In this document: in pieces, positions 1 to 8,079 of the stretch | How the letters are laid out: the number at the start of each line of letters is the position of its first letter | Position numbering within the stretch: position 1 is the stretch's first letter | From: Gaoshiqia sediminis | Lineage (GTDB): Bacteria > Bacteroidota > Bacteroidia > Bacteroidales > Prolixibacteraceae | Direction of reading: 5' to 3' | NCBI RefSeq assembly: GCF_025907915.1 | Contig: NZ_JAPAAF010000015.1 | Span: 27,796-91,795 of the forward strand | DNA: 64,000 nt | Notes under the pieces: generated by a model | Told to the model about the DNA's origin: nothing | Databases searched by the model: none | The model's input: only the letters and a program-made list of their open reading frames with translations | Program-made: the position numbers and the translations under genes

Positions 1-2
1 AA

Positions 3-2321
3 CACCACCCCGATACCGGTACCCTATTCTCGAACTGGTTGAGCGCCGAAGCCAACGAAGCCAACCACATTAAACGCGATACCCCCGTGATGGTAGTGAT
101 TGGAAACCCGCCGTACTCGGGCGAAAGTGCCAACAAAGGAAAGTGGATTATGGAGTTGATGGAAGATTATAAAAGGGAACCGGGTGGAAAGTTGAAATTG
201 AAAGAGCGTAACCCCAAATGGATAAACGACGACTATGTGAAATTTCTTCGCTACGGACAGCATTATATTGAGAAAAACGGAAGCGGTGTTTTAGCGTTCA
301 TCAACCCGCATGGTTTTTTGGATAACCCAACTTTCAGGGGCATGCGCTGGAATTTGCTAAAAACCTACGACAAGATATTTACCATCGATTTACACGGAAA
401 CAGCAAGAAAAAAGAAGTTTGCCCTGATGGTTCGCCCGACGAGAATGTGTTTGATATTATGCAAGGGGTATCGATTAATATCTTGGTGAAAACAGGGCAA
501 AAGAAAGCAAACGAGTTGGGGCAGGTCTTGCATTACGACCTGTATGGCAAGCGAGAGGAGAAATATGAATTTTTATGGAAGAATTCAATTGCTTTGGTGC
601 CTTATTGCGAGTTGGAAAATATTTCTCCGAATTATTTCTTCATTAAGAAAGACTATCAAACGCAGAATGTTTATGATGAAGGATTTTCACTTGTCAGTTT
701 GATGAAAACAAATGTTTTAGGTTTTCAAACGCATCGAGATAAATTCGCAATAGACTTTGATTCCAATGGGATTACATCAAGAATAAATGATTTCCGAAAT
801 ATTGAATTAAGCGACAGTTTGTTGAGAGAAAAGTATGAATTGACTGACAATCGAGATTGGAAATTAGAAGCGGCAAGAGAAAAGCTGCGAAAAAATATGA
901 ATTGGAAAGATGATGTTATTGAACTGGCATATCGTCCTTTTGATAACCGATTTGGATATTTTTCTGATGTTGCTATGGATTATCCAAGGAAAGAGTTGAA
1001 ACTTCATGTGCAGGGGAAACAGAATTATTGTCTCAATGTTGTTAGGCAAACAAAGATGGATGGATGGCAACATGCAATAATAACTGTAAAACCAGCACCA
1101 GCACTTTTTGTTGAAATAAAAGATGGTTCCAATATCTTCCCTCTATATCTCTATAATGACGAAGCCCAATCTACAATCGGAAATCAAATTCGCACCCCCA
1201 ACCTGAATCCCGAGATTGTATCGGCGATTTCGAAGCGATTGGGATTGCGGTTTGTGGCGGAGGCTCCGCTGACCCCTCTAAATCTCCCCAATGGGGAGAC
1301 TTTGAAGAGCACGATTAATACGCATGGTCACTCATCTGGTAATAACGATCCTGGCTATATAACGGCGAACCCGCTCACGTACCGGTTCATTAAAGAAATG
1401 CGGGAAGAGTTGATGGATAACCCAACCGAAGCCGAAAAAGTAATCTGGGAATATCTGCGAAATAAAAAAACGGGGCATAAAATCAGGCGTCAACATGTGA
1501 TTGATGATTTCATCACCGATTTTGTTTGTTTACGCAAAAAACTGGTCATTGAAATTGACGGAAAGATTCACCTCCGCCAAAAAGAATACGACGAGTTGCG
1601 AACCCTCCGCCTGAACGAGTTAGATTATGAAGTTATCCGCTTTACCAACGAAGAAGTTCTGACCAACCCGGCATTGGTAGCCGAAAAAATTAAGCAAGCA
1701 CTTGATAACCGACCAGATAGCTCTTACTCCCCTCCTTTGGAGGGGCCGGGGGAGGTCTCTTCGGAGGTCGCCGGGGCTGGTGTTTTTGCCCCCATCGATC
1801 TCCTGGATTACATTTATGCGGTATTGCATTCGCCCGCCTATCGTGCGAAATACAAAGAATTTCTGAAAATTGATTTCCCGCGGGTACCGTACCCGAAGGA
1901 TGCTGGTACTTTTTGGCAATTGGTTGCCTTGGGAGGCCAAATCCGGAAAATTCATTTACTGGAAAGCCCTGTGGTAGAGAATTACATAACCCAATACCCG
2001 GAAAACGGAACCAATGTGGTAGAGAAAGTAAAATTTGTACTTCACGATTACGACAATGTAATCCCCGATGAAAACGGCAACATCGAATATCCCGATTATT
2101 TGGGAGCCGTGTACATCAACGAGCAACAATACTTTGCCGATGTGCCGCTGTCGGCTTGGGAGTTCTACATTGGAGGTTACCAGCCCGCCCAAAAATGGTT
2201 GAAAGACCGCAAGGGCCGAACCCTCAGCTTCGAGGACATCATGCACTACCAAAAAATTATTGTTGCCTTGAGCGAAACCCATCGATTGATGCAGAAGATT
2301 GATGGGGTTGAAATTGAATAG
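3..2321 (+). CDS. Type ISP restriction-modification enzyme, 3' part, with inserted DUF559 module
   Basis: The reading frame is open to the window edge (the codons before the TTG at 39 are sense), so the gene is cut off at its 5' end and the upstream nuclease and helicase part is outside. The visible part has the N6-adenine methyltransferase motif IV NPPYSG (nt 105-122). It continues into a type ISP C-terminal specificity region, with RTPNLNPEI about residue 385 and the FAPIDLLDYIYAVLHSP block after residue 585, counting from nt 39. Type ISP enzymes such as LlaGI and LlaBIII combine nuclease, translocase, methylase and target recognition in one chain. Between the two blocks lies about 170 extra residues that look like a DUF559/Vsr-like nuclease; see the separate entry. 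The frame stays open throughout. Whether the enzyme still works is unknown. Confidence 0.85.
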   Translation, partial: HHPDTGTLFSNWLSAEANEANHIKRDTPVMVVIGNPPYSGESANKGKWIMELMEDYKREPGGKLKLKERNPKWINDDYVKFLRYGQHYIEKNGSGVLAFINPHGFLDNPTFRGMRWNLLKTYDKIFTIDLHGNSKKKEVCPDGSPDENVFDIMQGVSINILVKTGQKKANELGQVLHYDLYGKREEKYEFLWKNSIALVPYCELENISPNYFFIKKDYQTQNVYDEGFSLVSLMKTNVLGFQTHRDKFAIDFDSNGITSRINDFRNIELSDSLLREKYELTDNRDWKLEAAREKLRKNMNWKDDVIELAYRPFDNRFGYFSDVAMDYPRKELKLHVQGKQNYCLNVVRQTKMDGWQHAIITVKPAPALFVEIKDGSNIFPLYLYNDEAQSTIGNQIRTPNLNPEIVSAISKRLGLRFVAEAPLTPLNLPNGETLKSTINTHGHSSGNNDPGYITANPLTYRFIKEMREELMDNPTEAEKVIWEYLRNKKTGHKIRRQHVIDDFITDFVCLRKKLVIEIDGKIHLRQKEYDELRTLRLNELDYEVIRFTNEEVLTNPALVAEKIKQALDNRPDSSYSPPLEGPGEVSSEVAGAGVFAPIDLLDYIYAVLHSPAYRAKYKEFLKIDFPRVPYPKDAGTFWQLVALGGQIRKIHLLESPVVENYITQYPENGTNVVEKVKFVLHDYDNVIPDENGNIEYPDYLGAVYINEQQYFADVPLSAWEFYIGGYQPAQKWLKDRKGRTLSFEDIMHYQKIIVALSETHRLMQKIDGVEIE
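1271..1790 (+). mobile_element. DUF559-like nuclease module inserted in frame, bounded by hairpin repeats
   Basis: The module core (nt 1398-1709) reads like a stand-alone DUF559 endonuclease-fold protein: NPTEAEKVIWEYLRNKK, then RRQHVIDDFITDFVC, then LVIEIDGKIH, then EVIRFTNEEVL. These are the D and ExD/K-type landmarks of the family. The left edge (1271-1307) contains the hairpin TCTCCCC-AAT-GGGGAGA at 1283-1299. The right edge (1729-1760) contains CCCCTCC-TTT-GGAGGGG at 1729-1745. Both resemble the free-standing repeat at 2370-2427. The module sits in the linker between RLGLRF and FAPIDLL of the type ISP protein and adds no stop codon. I infer a small mobile nuclease element that tolerates in-frame insertion. 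The exact boundaries are estimates. Confidence 0.6.
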
Positions 2322-2369
2322 AAGATGATCGAAGAAATCGTAAAAGATGAATGCAAATTTTCTTGTTGT

Positions 2370-2427
2370 GACCCCTAAATCCCCGAAGGGGACTTTTAGC
2401 CTCCCCTTTGGGGAGGTTGGAGGGGTC
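2370..2427. repeat. MITE-like inverted repeat, GACCCCT...AGGGGTC
   Basis: A 58-bp element bounded by GACCCCT (2370-2376) and AGGGGTC (2421-2427). It holds two internal hairpins, CCCCGAAGGGG (2381-2391) and CTCCCCTTTGGGGAG (2401-2415). It lies just after the type ISP gene and shares its sequence style with the two edges of the DUF559 module. It is probably a solo copy of the same repeat family, and it could also act as a terminator for the upstream gene. Confidence 0.5.
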
Positions 2428-2483
2428 ACTCAAAGGAGGTTGGAAGAGGTCAGTATCGACTTCGACCTATTACAGATAGCAAG

Positions 2484-2810
2484 ATGCCAACAAACAATAC
2501 TTTATATCTTACCCTAAAGAAGGACCCTTTCGAGCAGATTCGAGATGGTTCAAAAACTTCGGAATACAGGGAATACAAGGACTTTTGGATAAAAAAACTA
2601 ATGAATCCTGACCGGAGTTTTCGGCTTTATGATTATGTGTATTTTCGGAATGGCTATCAAAAAGACGCTCCCAAGATGTTGGTTGAATTGAAAGGGATTT
2701 ATCTAAAGCGCTATTGGGCAGGATGGTTGCGGTGGAAAAAATATTTTGAAATCAAATTAGGAGCAATTGTTCAATCGTCTGAAAAGGAAAAAGAGAAATC
2801 AGGAGTTTAA
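2484..2810 (+). CDS. ASCH-domain-like small protein
   Basis: The 108-residue protein opens with YLTLKKDPFEQIRDGSKTSE, the opening strand and helix typical of ASCH (PUA-like) domains. In these domains a K/E-containing loop after a hydrophobic strand is thought to bind RNA or modified nucleotides. A second block near residues 50-75 (YDYVYFRNGY then MLVELKGI) fits the later strands of the fold. Such proteins are common in accessory and phage regions, and their substrates are mostly unknown. The C-terminus is short and charged. The gene is only 3 nt before the next one in the same direction, so the two are probably co-transcribed. Confidence 0.6.
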   Translation: MPTNNTLYLTLKKDPFEQIRDGSKTSEYREYKDFWIKKLMNPDRSFRLYDYVYFRNGYQKDAPKMLVELKGIYLKRYWAGWLRWKKYFEIKLGAIVQSSEKEKEKSGV

Positions 2811-2813
2811 TTT

Positions 2814-3293
2814 ATGGAACACAACTTTCAATACCAAAAGATTAAAGGCAACATTGCCGAAACCATCATCAAAGGCTTGTTTATCGATTCGGGTTATAAT
2901 GTGTTCGATTACGGGATGGAAAAAATCCTACCGTCGATTTTGGAAAAGATGAAAGGTTTGGGAGACGCTATCGCCAGCGAAATACGTAATATGCCCGACT
3001 TTGTGGTACAACATGCTGCAACCGGCAGACTGGATTACGTAGAGGTTAAATACAGGAAAGATGGTTGTTTTAAGCTTGCAAAACCAGAAGTATTCCCCTA
3101 TAAAAATGCGTGGTTTATCATTGTCTCGAAAACGGATATCCAGTGCATTTCTTATGCCGACTTGCTGGTTGAAAAAGAATTGACAAGCCAGTCGAACCGG
3201 ACGTTGGAAAACTGTGCGAACTTCGACTTAAAACCGGAAATGGTAACCAAATACCGGCAGTATTGTAAGAATTTCTACAAAGGTGTTTTCTGA
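2814..3293 (+). CDS. PD-(D/E)XK nuclease-like protein
   Basis: The 159-residue protein has an N-terminal helix (GNIAETIIKGLFIDSGYNV) followed by MPDFVV (Asp62) and LDYVEVKYRK (Glu77, Lys79). The D...ExK spacing and the hydrophobic strands match the catalytic core of the PD-(D/E)XK nuclease superfamily, including Holliday-junction-resolvase-like and restriction-type members. It starts 3 nt after the ASCH gene. Its position next to a restriction-modification gene suggests a DNA-processing or defence role, but this is inference. The substrate is unknown, and an inactive nuclease-fold protein is possible. Confidence 0.5.
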   Translation: MEHNFQYQKIKGNIAETIIKGLFIDSGYNVFDYGMEKILPSILEKMKGLGDAIASEIRNMPDFVVQHAATGRLDYVEVKYRKDGCFKLAKPEVFPYKNAWFIIVSKTDIQCISYADLLVEKELTSQSNRTLENCANFDLKPEMVTKYRQYCKNFYKGVF

Positions 3294-3326
3294 TTCAGCG
3301 ATGATAAACACAACAAACCAACTCTT

Positions 3327-4085
3327 ATGGGACACGATGTACGAATTATCGGAAAGCACAATCTGGACACCAGCAGTCTGGAAGCGTTGGCTATAACACT
3401 ATCAAAGTCATTAGAAGTCAGTATAAAATATGGCTACAATGATAAGTTCGATTATAATCCGGATGGCAAATACCGTAAGGCAAGTTGGGAGCTTGTTCAA
3501 TTGGGAGAAATCATTTATCCTGATGCTTGTACAACTATTTGGCTTACCGACGAATATTTTCCGATTCATCAGCTTATTAAAAAACAAGGGAACAACATAT
3601 ACGATTTGCCGTGTTTTAAGCTGGATTACATTCAACGGGAAATCATCGAGGCGATGAATAATATTTGTTTTGAGCTACGCGATTGGGAAAATGATTACAA
3701 CTGGGGAGTCATCTTCAATAATACTTTTCATAATGACTTCAACTACTTTTACCCGCGCTGGTGGTCGTTTTGCAATGCATTCATGGAAGACCAAACCGGT
3801 AGCTGGGACCATATTTATAATACGGCCATGTATAAACATCGAAAGGATGTTTTTCAATTTTTTTCCTGCATGGATGTTTCAGAGGCTGTTTATCTCGACG
3901 ACCAGGGAGAAACAGCTGGCTTGGCAGTTGATTTTTATGATTGGGAAACTATCGTTAGTGAGCTGAATACAAAGTTTAAAGATACTACGCTTCATGTTTC
4001 GGATTTTATGAAACAGCGAAAGCTTTTGCCCAAAGGAAAATATCCGCTTGCATTTTACGATGATTTTGCCGACCTGAAAGGCTGA
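3327..4085 (+). CDS. Hypothetical protein
   Basis: I do not recognise this 252-residue protein. It is soluble, with no signal peptide or membrane segment. It is rich in aromatic residues (Trp, Tyr, Phe), with a dense aromatic block around residues 118-155 (ENDYNWGVIFNN, then YPRWWSFCNAF). It begins 33 nt after the nuclease-like gene and is followed 32 nt later by a pentapeptide-repeat gene, all on the same strand. Aromatic-rich small proteins in such islands are sometimes immunity proteins, but nothing here proves that. Confidence 0.55.
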   Translation: MGHDVRIIGKHNLDTSSLEALAITLSKSLEVSIKYGYNDKFDYNPDGKYRKASWELVQLGEIIYPDACTTIWLTDEYFPIHQLIKKQGNNIYDLPCFKLDYIQREIIEAMNNICFELRDWENDYNWGVIFNNTFHNDFNYFYPRWWSFCNAFMEDQTGSWDHIYNTAMYKHRKDVFQFFSCMDVSEAVYLDDQGETAGLAVDFYDWETIVSELNTKFKDTTLHVSDFMKQRKLLPKGKYPLAFYDDFADLKG

Positions 4086-4117
4086 TCCGCTTTTACGAAT
4101 AAAACAAAAACTATTAC

Positions 4118-5011
4118 ATGAAGATTCAATTGCTTAATGATAAAAATAAGGTCTTATACGAGTTGGAGCAGTCCGAGCTTTTTCCGGATTATCGCTCCGT
4201 ACTTCGCGAAGCCATTGCTTTAAATCTGGATTTGACCGGCCTTCGGGTGGAGTCGGAAAGCCTGGATGAGGTAACCTGGAATGGGGCCAGTTTGACAGGA
4301 GTTTCGTTTCTGAATTGTTCGATGAAAAAAAATGAATTTCAGGATTGCACCGTAACCGGGCTGTACCTTCATTCATGCGATCTAAGTTCTTCCAAATTCC
4401 GGAAAACAACACTTCGGGACTTTCATCTCGCAGACAGTAAATCGGCAAAGGTGCATTTCTCGGATTGTCAATTCAATAACAGTTTTATTCTGAGTAGCAG
4501 CTTGTCTGATGCCCGTTTTTACGAATGCGGGTTTTTTTCAAGCGTATTTAACTCAACCGGTCTTTCCGGTTCCATCTTCAAAAATTGCACGGGCGATACG
4601 ATGCGTTTTGTTCATTCTAAACAAACGGATGAATGGCTAAAGGATACTTTCTTCATGAATTGCCGGTTGCATTCATGTGAGATGGATATCGAAGACCTGG
4701 CTTGCATATATTTTTGGAACACAAATGTCAGGGATATTCAATTGCTGGAAAGGGAAAGATTTACCGAAGTGATTAATGATAATAGTCAGGTGCTTTATGC
4801 CATTGATTCGGATGTCGTTTGGTGGAAACCGTATTCCTGGAAGGAACATGAAAATAAAATATTCAGGGGAACTCTGGCCGAGTTTTTCGATGAAGTACAT
4901 AATGGTTTTCCCACTACCGACCTTTATCCGGAAATGGACGATACCGAGATAGAAGAAGAATTGCTTCGCGTGTGCCAGTATTTGAAAAGCTGGAAGAATC
5001 CGACCGGGTAA
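4118..5011 (+). CDS. Pentapeptide-repeat-like protein
   Basis: The 297-residue protein has a run of roughly 25 five-residue periods from about residue 40 to 170, with Leu/Phe at the centre of units such as LTGVSFLNCSM, SSSKFRKTTL and LSGSIFKNC. This predicts the right-handed quadrilateral beta-helix of pentapeptide-repeat proteins. Cysteine often fills the outward position, giving an unusual Cys-rich face. The last third has no repeats and ends in an acidic stretch (about residues 270-285). In other systems such proteins can mimic DNA or mediate binding; the role here is unknown. It is the last gene of the same-strand run that starts at 2484. Confidence 0.7.
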   Translation: MKIQLLNDKNKVLYELEQSELFPDYRSVLREAIALNLDLTGLRVESESLDEVTWNGASLTGVSFLNCSMKKNEFQDCTVTGLYLHSCDLSSSKFRKTTLRDFHLADSKSAKVHFSDCQFNNSFILSSSLSDARFYECGFFSSVFNSTGLSGSIFKNCTGDTMRFVHSKQTDEWLKDTFFMNCRLHSCEMDIEDLACIYFWNTNVRDIQLLERERFTEVINDNSQVLYAIDSDVVWWKPYSWKEHENKIFRGTLAEFFDEVHNGFPTTDLYPEMDDTEIEEELLRVCQYLKSWKNPTG

Positions 5012-5078
5012 AAACTCCCCGGCTCTTCCCGATCTGCGAAATTCGGTGGTTGGCTGGAACGGATTGCCGTTAGATTCA

Positions 5079-5160
5079 GCCGCGTTGAATGATGTTTCTG
5101 TAAATCCGGATGAGCCGGTTTTGAGCCGGTAAAACTTCACGTACGGTTTGATGCATGGGG
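5079..5160 (+). mobile_element. Possible group II intron 3'-end remnant (copy 1)
   Basis: This segment contains GAGCCG (5112-5117) followed about 20 nt later by CACGTACGGTTTG (5138-5150). That is reminiscent of the 3' strand of group II intron domain V (ACGTACGGTTC) pairing with 5' GAGCCG. The stem between the two is degenerate. No reverse transcriptase gene is present. Its first 40 nt (5079-5118) match 7295-7334 at 35 of 40 positions, so both look like leftovers of one element family. The identification as an intron is tentative. Confidence 0.4.
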
Positions 5161-5254
5161 CACTGCAGTCAACGCATAATTTGTACATTTACGTAATATA
5201 AACATTGAGCGGGCTGTCAGGCTCTACTCTGCTGTGCAAGCTAAATAGTTGCAA

Positions 5255-7105
5255 ATGAGAAAATCCAGCTTCAATATAGAAAACTTTGATAATCTAAACG
5301 ATTTCTTTAGTGAGTACGACAAAAATGTATTGTTGCTAAAGAGGAATCACGAGTTGCTAGAACCTCTTTTAAACTATAAAGAGAAGACAAATTCAGACGA
5401 TGAAAAACAAAAAATACAATGGGAAGTTGAAGCCAGTTTGTTTGATTTTTATGGAGGTAGATTGTTTTCTTTTTCTACAAGCAATGGAAAAGAAGTGGGT
5501 GAAATATCAGAATATCCACAATTGAATGAATATCAGATAACTGCTTTTGATTATTTGAAAAATAGAGCAATTAATTCTGAATCCGCATATTTAAGAGCAA
5601 GATATAATTTACTATTGTGGCATAGTATTCTAAAGAAAAATAACACTTATGCAAAGAATGCTTCAATCAATTATATCGCAGCAATCGAAGAATGTATAAG
5701 AAAATTAGAGGAAGAAATAGAGTATTCCTATTTAATTGGACGCATTATTGAAAATTTATTCTCTGTTGTAAATGAGTGCAAACAAAATATTGAAGAAACA
5801 AAAGAAATAACAAGACAACTTTTATCATCGAAAGATTTGAATTTTTGGGCGAAGCACGGAATAATTGAAGATATGCTTAAATATCCCAAAATTTTTAAGG
5901 CTATTGACTTTACAGATATCTTACCATTTTTTACAGAACAAATTAATGTTGCGAATAAAAATGTTGACGATTTCAATTTGGTTAATTATCATTTACCAAC
6001 TGCAATTAAGGTTGCCCAAAAACTTAAAAGTGATGTTAAAGTTTGGTATGAAGAAAAAGGGAACAGTTGTTTGCGTTTAGCGGACAAAGAAGTTGAAGAA
6101 GATAGGTATTGGATTAAGTTGGATTATTACCGAGCTGCAATTGAAGCATTTTTGCAAAGTGGCAATTTTGAGAAAAGGAAAGTAGTTGAACAGCAATATT
6201 TTGAATTGAAGCCTAAAGTTAAACTTAATGAATATCGCATCGACCTTGATGAGGAAACCATTACCAAACTTAAAGAGAATCAAGATGAAATAAAAAAGTT
6301 TGCTTTGTCTCTATTAAAAAATCCACCGGAACTCAATTATCTTAACCTTGCACAAGGAAAATATTTCCCCAAAATAGATGATGTTAAAAATGCCATAAAA
6401 AATAAAGAAAAAGGTTTTCTTGAATTTGTAACTACACTTCAATTTGACAACAATAAAAACATATCAAGAGAAGACCCTGAACAGAAAGAATACAAAGAAA
6501 TTTTAGAAGAATATGGACAAAGAATTAATGAGACCTTTTTACCTTTCTTGCATTATTTCTTTGTGAATGGCATCAAATCAGGACATATTACAGCAAAAAA
6601 TCTTATTCGATTTTTAGCAATTAACACTTGGATTGGAAAACCATACGTCAAAACTGACTTAGGAGGTAATTTGAATGAATCTAATTGGATATATCAAATA
6701 GTTCCTTCGATTGTAGAATTTTATAATCAAATTTTAGCTTGGGGAGAAAGCAAATATTATACCCCCAATTTCATTTTATGCATAGATAGTTTAACGTTAA
6801 AAATTGAAGGATTATTTAGGAATTTTAGTGAAAGGCTAAATGTATCTACAAGTAAAGGAAAAAGAAAGGGCGTTCAAGAAGCATTAGCACACGATATTAT
6901 AGATAATGAAATAATAAGGCAATATTTTAACGAAGAAGATAGGCTTCTTTTTGATTACGTTTTTTCCAACAATGGTGGACTGAATTTAAGAAACAATATT
7001 GCACATTGCTTTTATAATGAAAAGGACTATCATCCAGATAAAATGTTTTTATTAATTACTGTTTTATTAAGATTAGGAAAATATGATTTTAATACTAAAG
7101 GATAA
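5255..7105 (+). CDS. DUF4209-like protein with HEPN-type RxxxxH motif
   Basis: This large, soluble, Lys/Glu/Asn-rich protein of 616 residues starts at ATG 5255; an in-frame TTG at 5249 is the alternative. The C-terminal part (about residues 540-600) has the ALAHDIIDNEII block and then GLNLRNNIAHCF, which resembles the end of DUF4209 proteins. RNNIAH (about residues 579-584) fits the R-x4-H motif of HEPN RNases. The N-terminal two thirds look helical. The gene is visibly much more AT-rich than its neighbours and lies between two related fragments (5079-5118 and 7295-7334), both signs of recent acquisition. A defence or toxin role is possible but unproven. Confidence 0.6.
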   Translation: MRKSSFNIENFDNLNDFFSEYDKNVLLLKRNHELLEPLLNYKEKTNSDDEKQKIQWEVEASLFDFYGGRLFSFSTSNGKEVGEISEYPQLNEYQITAFDYLKNRAINSESAYLRARYNLLLWHSILKKNNTYAKNASINYIAAIEECIRKLEEEIEYSYLIGRIIENLFSVVNECKQNIEETKEITRQLLSSKDLNFWAKHGIIEDMLKYPKIFKAIDFTDILPFFTEQINVANKNVDDFNLVNYHLPTAIKVAQKLKSDVKVWYEEKGNSCLRLADKEVEEDRYWIKLDYYRAAIEAFLQSGNFEKRKVVEQQYFELKPKVKLNEYRIDLDEETITKLKENQDEIKKFALSLLKNPPELNYLNLAQGKYFPKIDDVKNAIKNKEKGFLEFVTTLQFDNNKNISREDPEQKEYKEILEEYGQRINETFLPFLHYFFVNGIKSGHITAKNLIRFLAINTWIGKPYVKTDLGGNLNESNWIYQIVPSIVEFYNQILAWGESKYYTPNFILCIDSLTLKIEGLFRNFSERLNVSTSKGKRKGVQEALAHDIIDNEIIRQYFNEEDRLLFDYVFSNNGGLNLRNNIAHCFYNEKDYHPDKMFLLITVLLRLGKYDFNTKG

Positions 7106-7294
7106 AACCAGCATACAATAAATAGTAATATGAGCGGCGTGCCGCGGCCAGCGATTATTCCCGGTTGTACTAAAGCCCGGGGCGCTTGCCCTTCGTTCGG
7201 CGTCGTGATCCGAACTTCCCCCTCGACTTCGCGAAGCGGTGACGAGGAGGAAGCTGGTGGTCGTTTTTAACGACAAAGAGAGGATGGCGATAAA

Positions 7295-7334
7295 GCCGCG
7301 TTGAATGACTTTTCTGCATATCCGGTTGAGCCGG
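7295..7334 (+). mobile_element. Fragment related to 5079-5118 (possible intron remnant, copy 2)
   Basis: Forty bases starting GCCGCGTTGAATGA and ending GAGCCGG match 5079-5118 in 35 positions without gaps. The downstream domain-V-like part of copy 1 is not preserved here. The rest of the gap 7106-7373 holds a small hairpin, GTCGTT-TTT-AACGAC (7258-7272), and no gene that I can support. The two copies bracket the DUF4209 gene in the same orientation. Confidence 0.4.
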
Positions 7335-7373
7335 GGTAAGGGTAAACAACACTGAAACGAAAATATAAAGGCA

Positions 7374-7856
7374 ATGAAATACATGTTAATCATCCTGGCG
7401 ACAATAGTCGCCAACTTCACTTTTGGGCAATCGAAGTCGGGAAAAGACACGTTGACTGCAAATCCAAATTACGACAAGGAATTAGCCCTCAAATTAGGCG
7501 CAGACGAGTATGGAATGAAAAATTATTTTTTGGTTATTCTGAAAACAGGAACAGCTACCCTGACGGACAAAGAACGTATTAGCGAAAGTTTCAGGGGACA
7601 TATGGATAACATTAACCGGTTGGTTGACGCTGGTAAACTCATCGTAGCAGGACCCTTGGCTAAGAACGAAAACAATTACAGGGGCATCTTCATTTTGAAT
7701 AATATAAAATCGACCGAAGAGGCGAACGAATTGTTGCAAACCGACCCGGCCATAAAAAACGGGCTGCTGGACTATGAAATATTTACCTGGTATGGTTCGG
7801 CTGCACTTCCTGAATACTTGCATTCTTCCGACAAAATTTGGAAATCAAAACCGTAA
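7374..7856 (+). CDS. Secreted YCII-related (YciI-like) protein
   Basis: The 160-residue protein has an N-terminal signal-like stretch (MKYMLIILATIVANFTFGQ) with a probable cut after about residue 18. The rest has YciI landmarks: FLVILKTG near residue 52, then FRGHMDNINRLVDAGKLIVAGP (His and a dimer-forming helix), and GIFILNN later. YciI-like domains are small ferredoxin-fold proteins related to muconolactone isomerase, mostly of unknown activity. Export to the periplasm is unusual for the bacterial cytosolic members but is seen in Bacteroidota. No operon partner is obvious, apart from a very short coding-like stretch just downstream. Confidence 0.75.
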   Translation: MKYMLIILATIVANFTFGQSKSGKDTLTANPNYDKELALKLGADEYGMKNYFLVILKTGTATLTDKERISESFRGHMDNINRLVDAGKLIVAGPLAKNENNYRGIFILNNIKSTEEANELLQTDPAIKNGLLDYEIFTWYGSAALPEYLHSSDKIWKSKP

Positions 7857-7858
7857 AG

Positions 7859-7990
7859 ATGATGATGGTCAAAGCGTCATCATCCAATGGTACAAAACCA
7901 ACACAGGAATGCAGGCGCAACATGGGGCAATGGATGGACATGGTGAAGCAACAGAACGTTGCCAAACACGTTGAAATGGTAAGTTTCTGA
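7859..7990 (+). CDS. Possible small ORF
   Basis: A 43-residue frame begins 2 nt after the YciI-like gene and includes NMGQWMDMVKQQ, which vaguely recalls the first helix of DGPF/YCII proteins. It may be a decayed second YciI-type gene or chance. I give it low weight. Confidence 0.2.
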   Translation: MMMVKASSSNGTKPTQECRRNMGQWMDMVKQQNVAKHVEMVSF

Positions 7991-8079
7991 CAGAACAACA
8001 CGAACTTACTCCTGCTATTCCGAATCTGAAGTTTTATCTTTGTTGACGGACTGCCACAGAAAATGTATACTTTGCAGGT

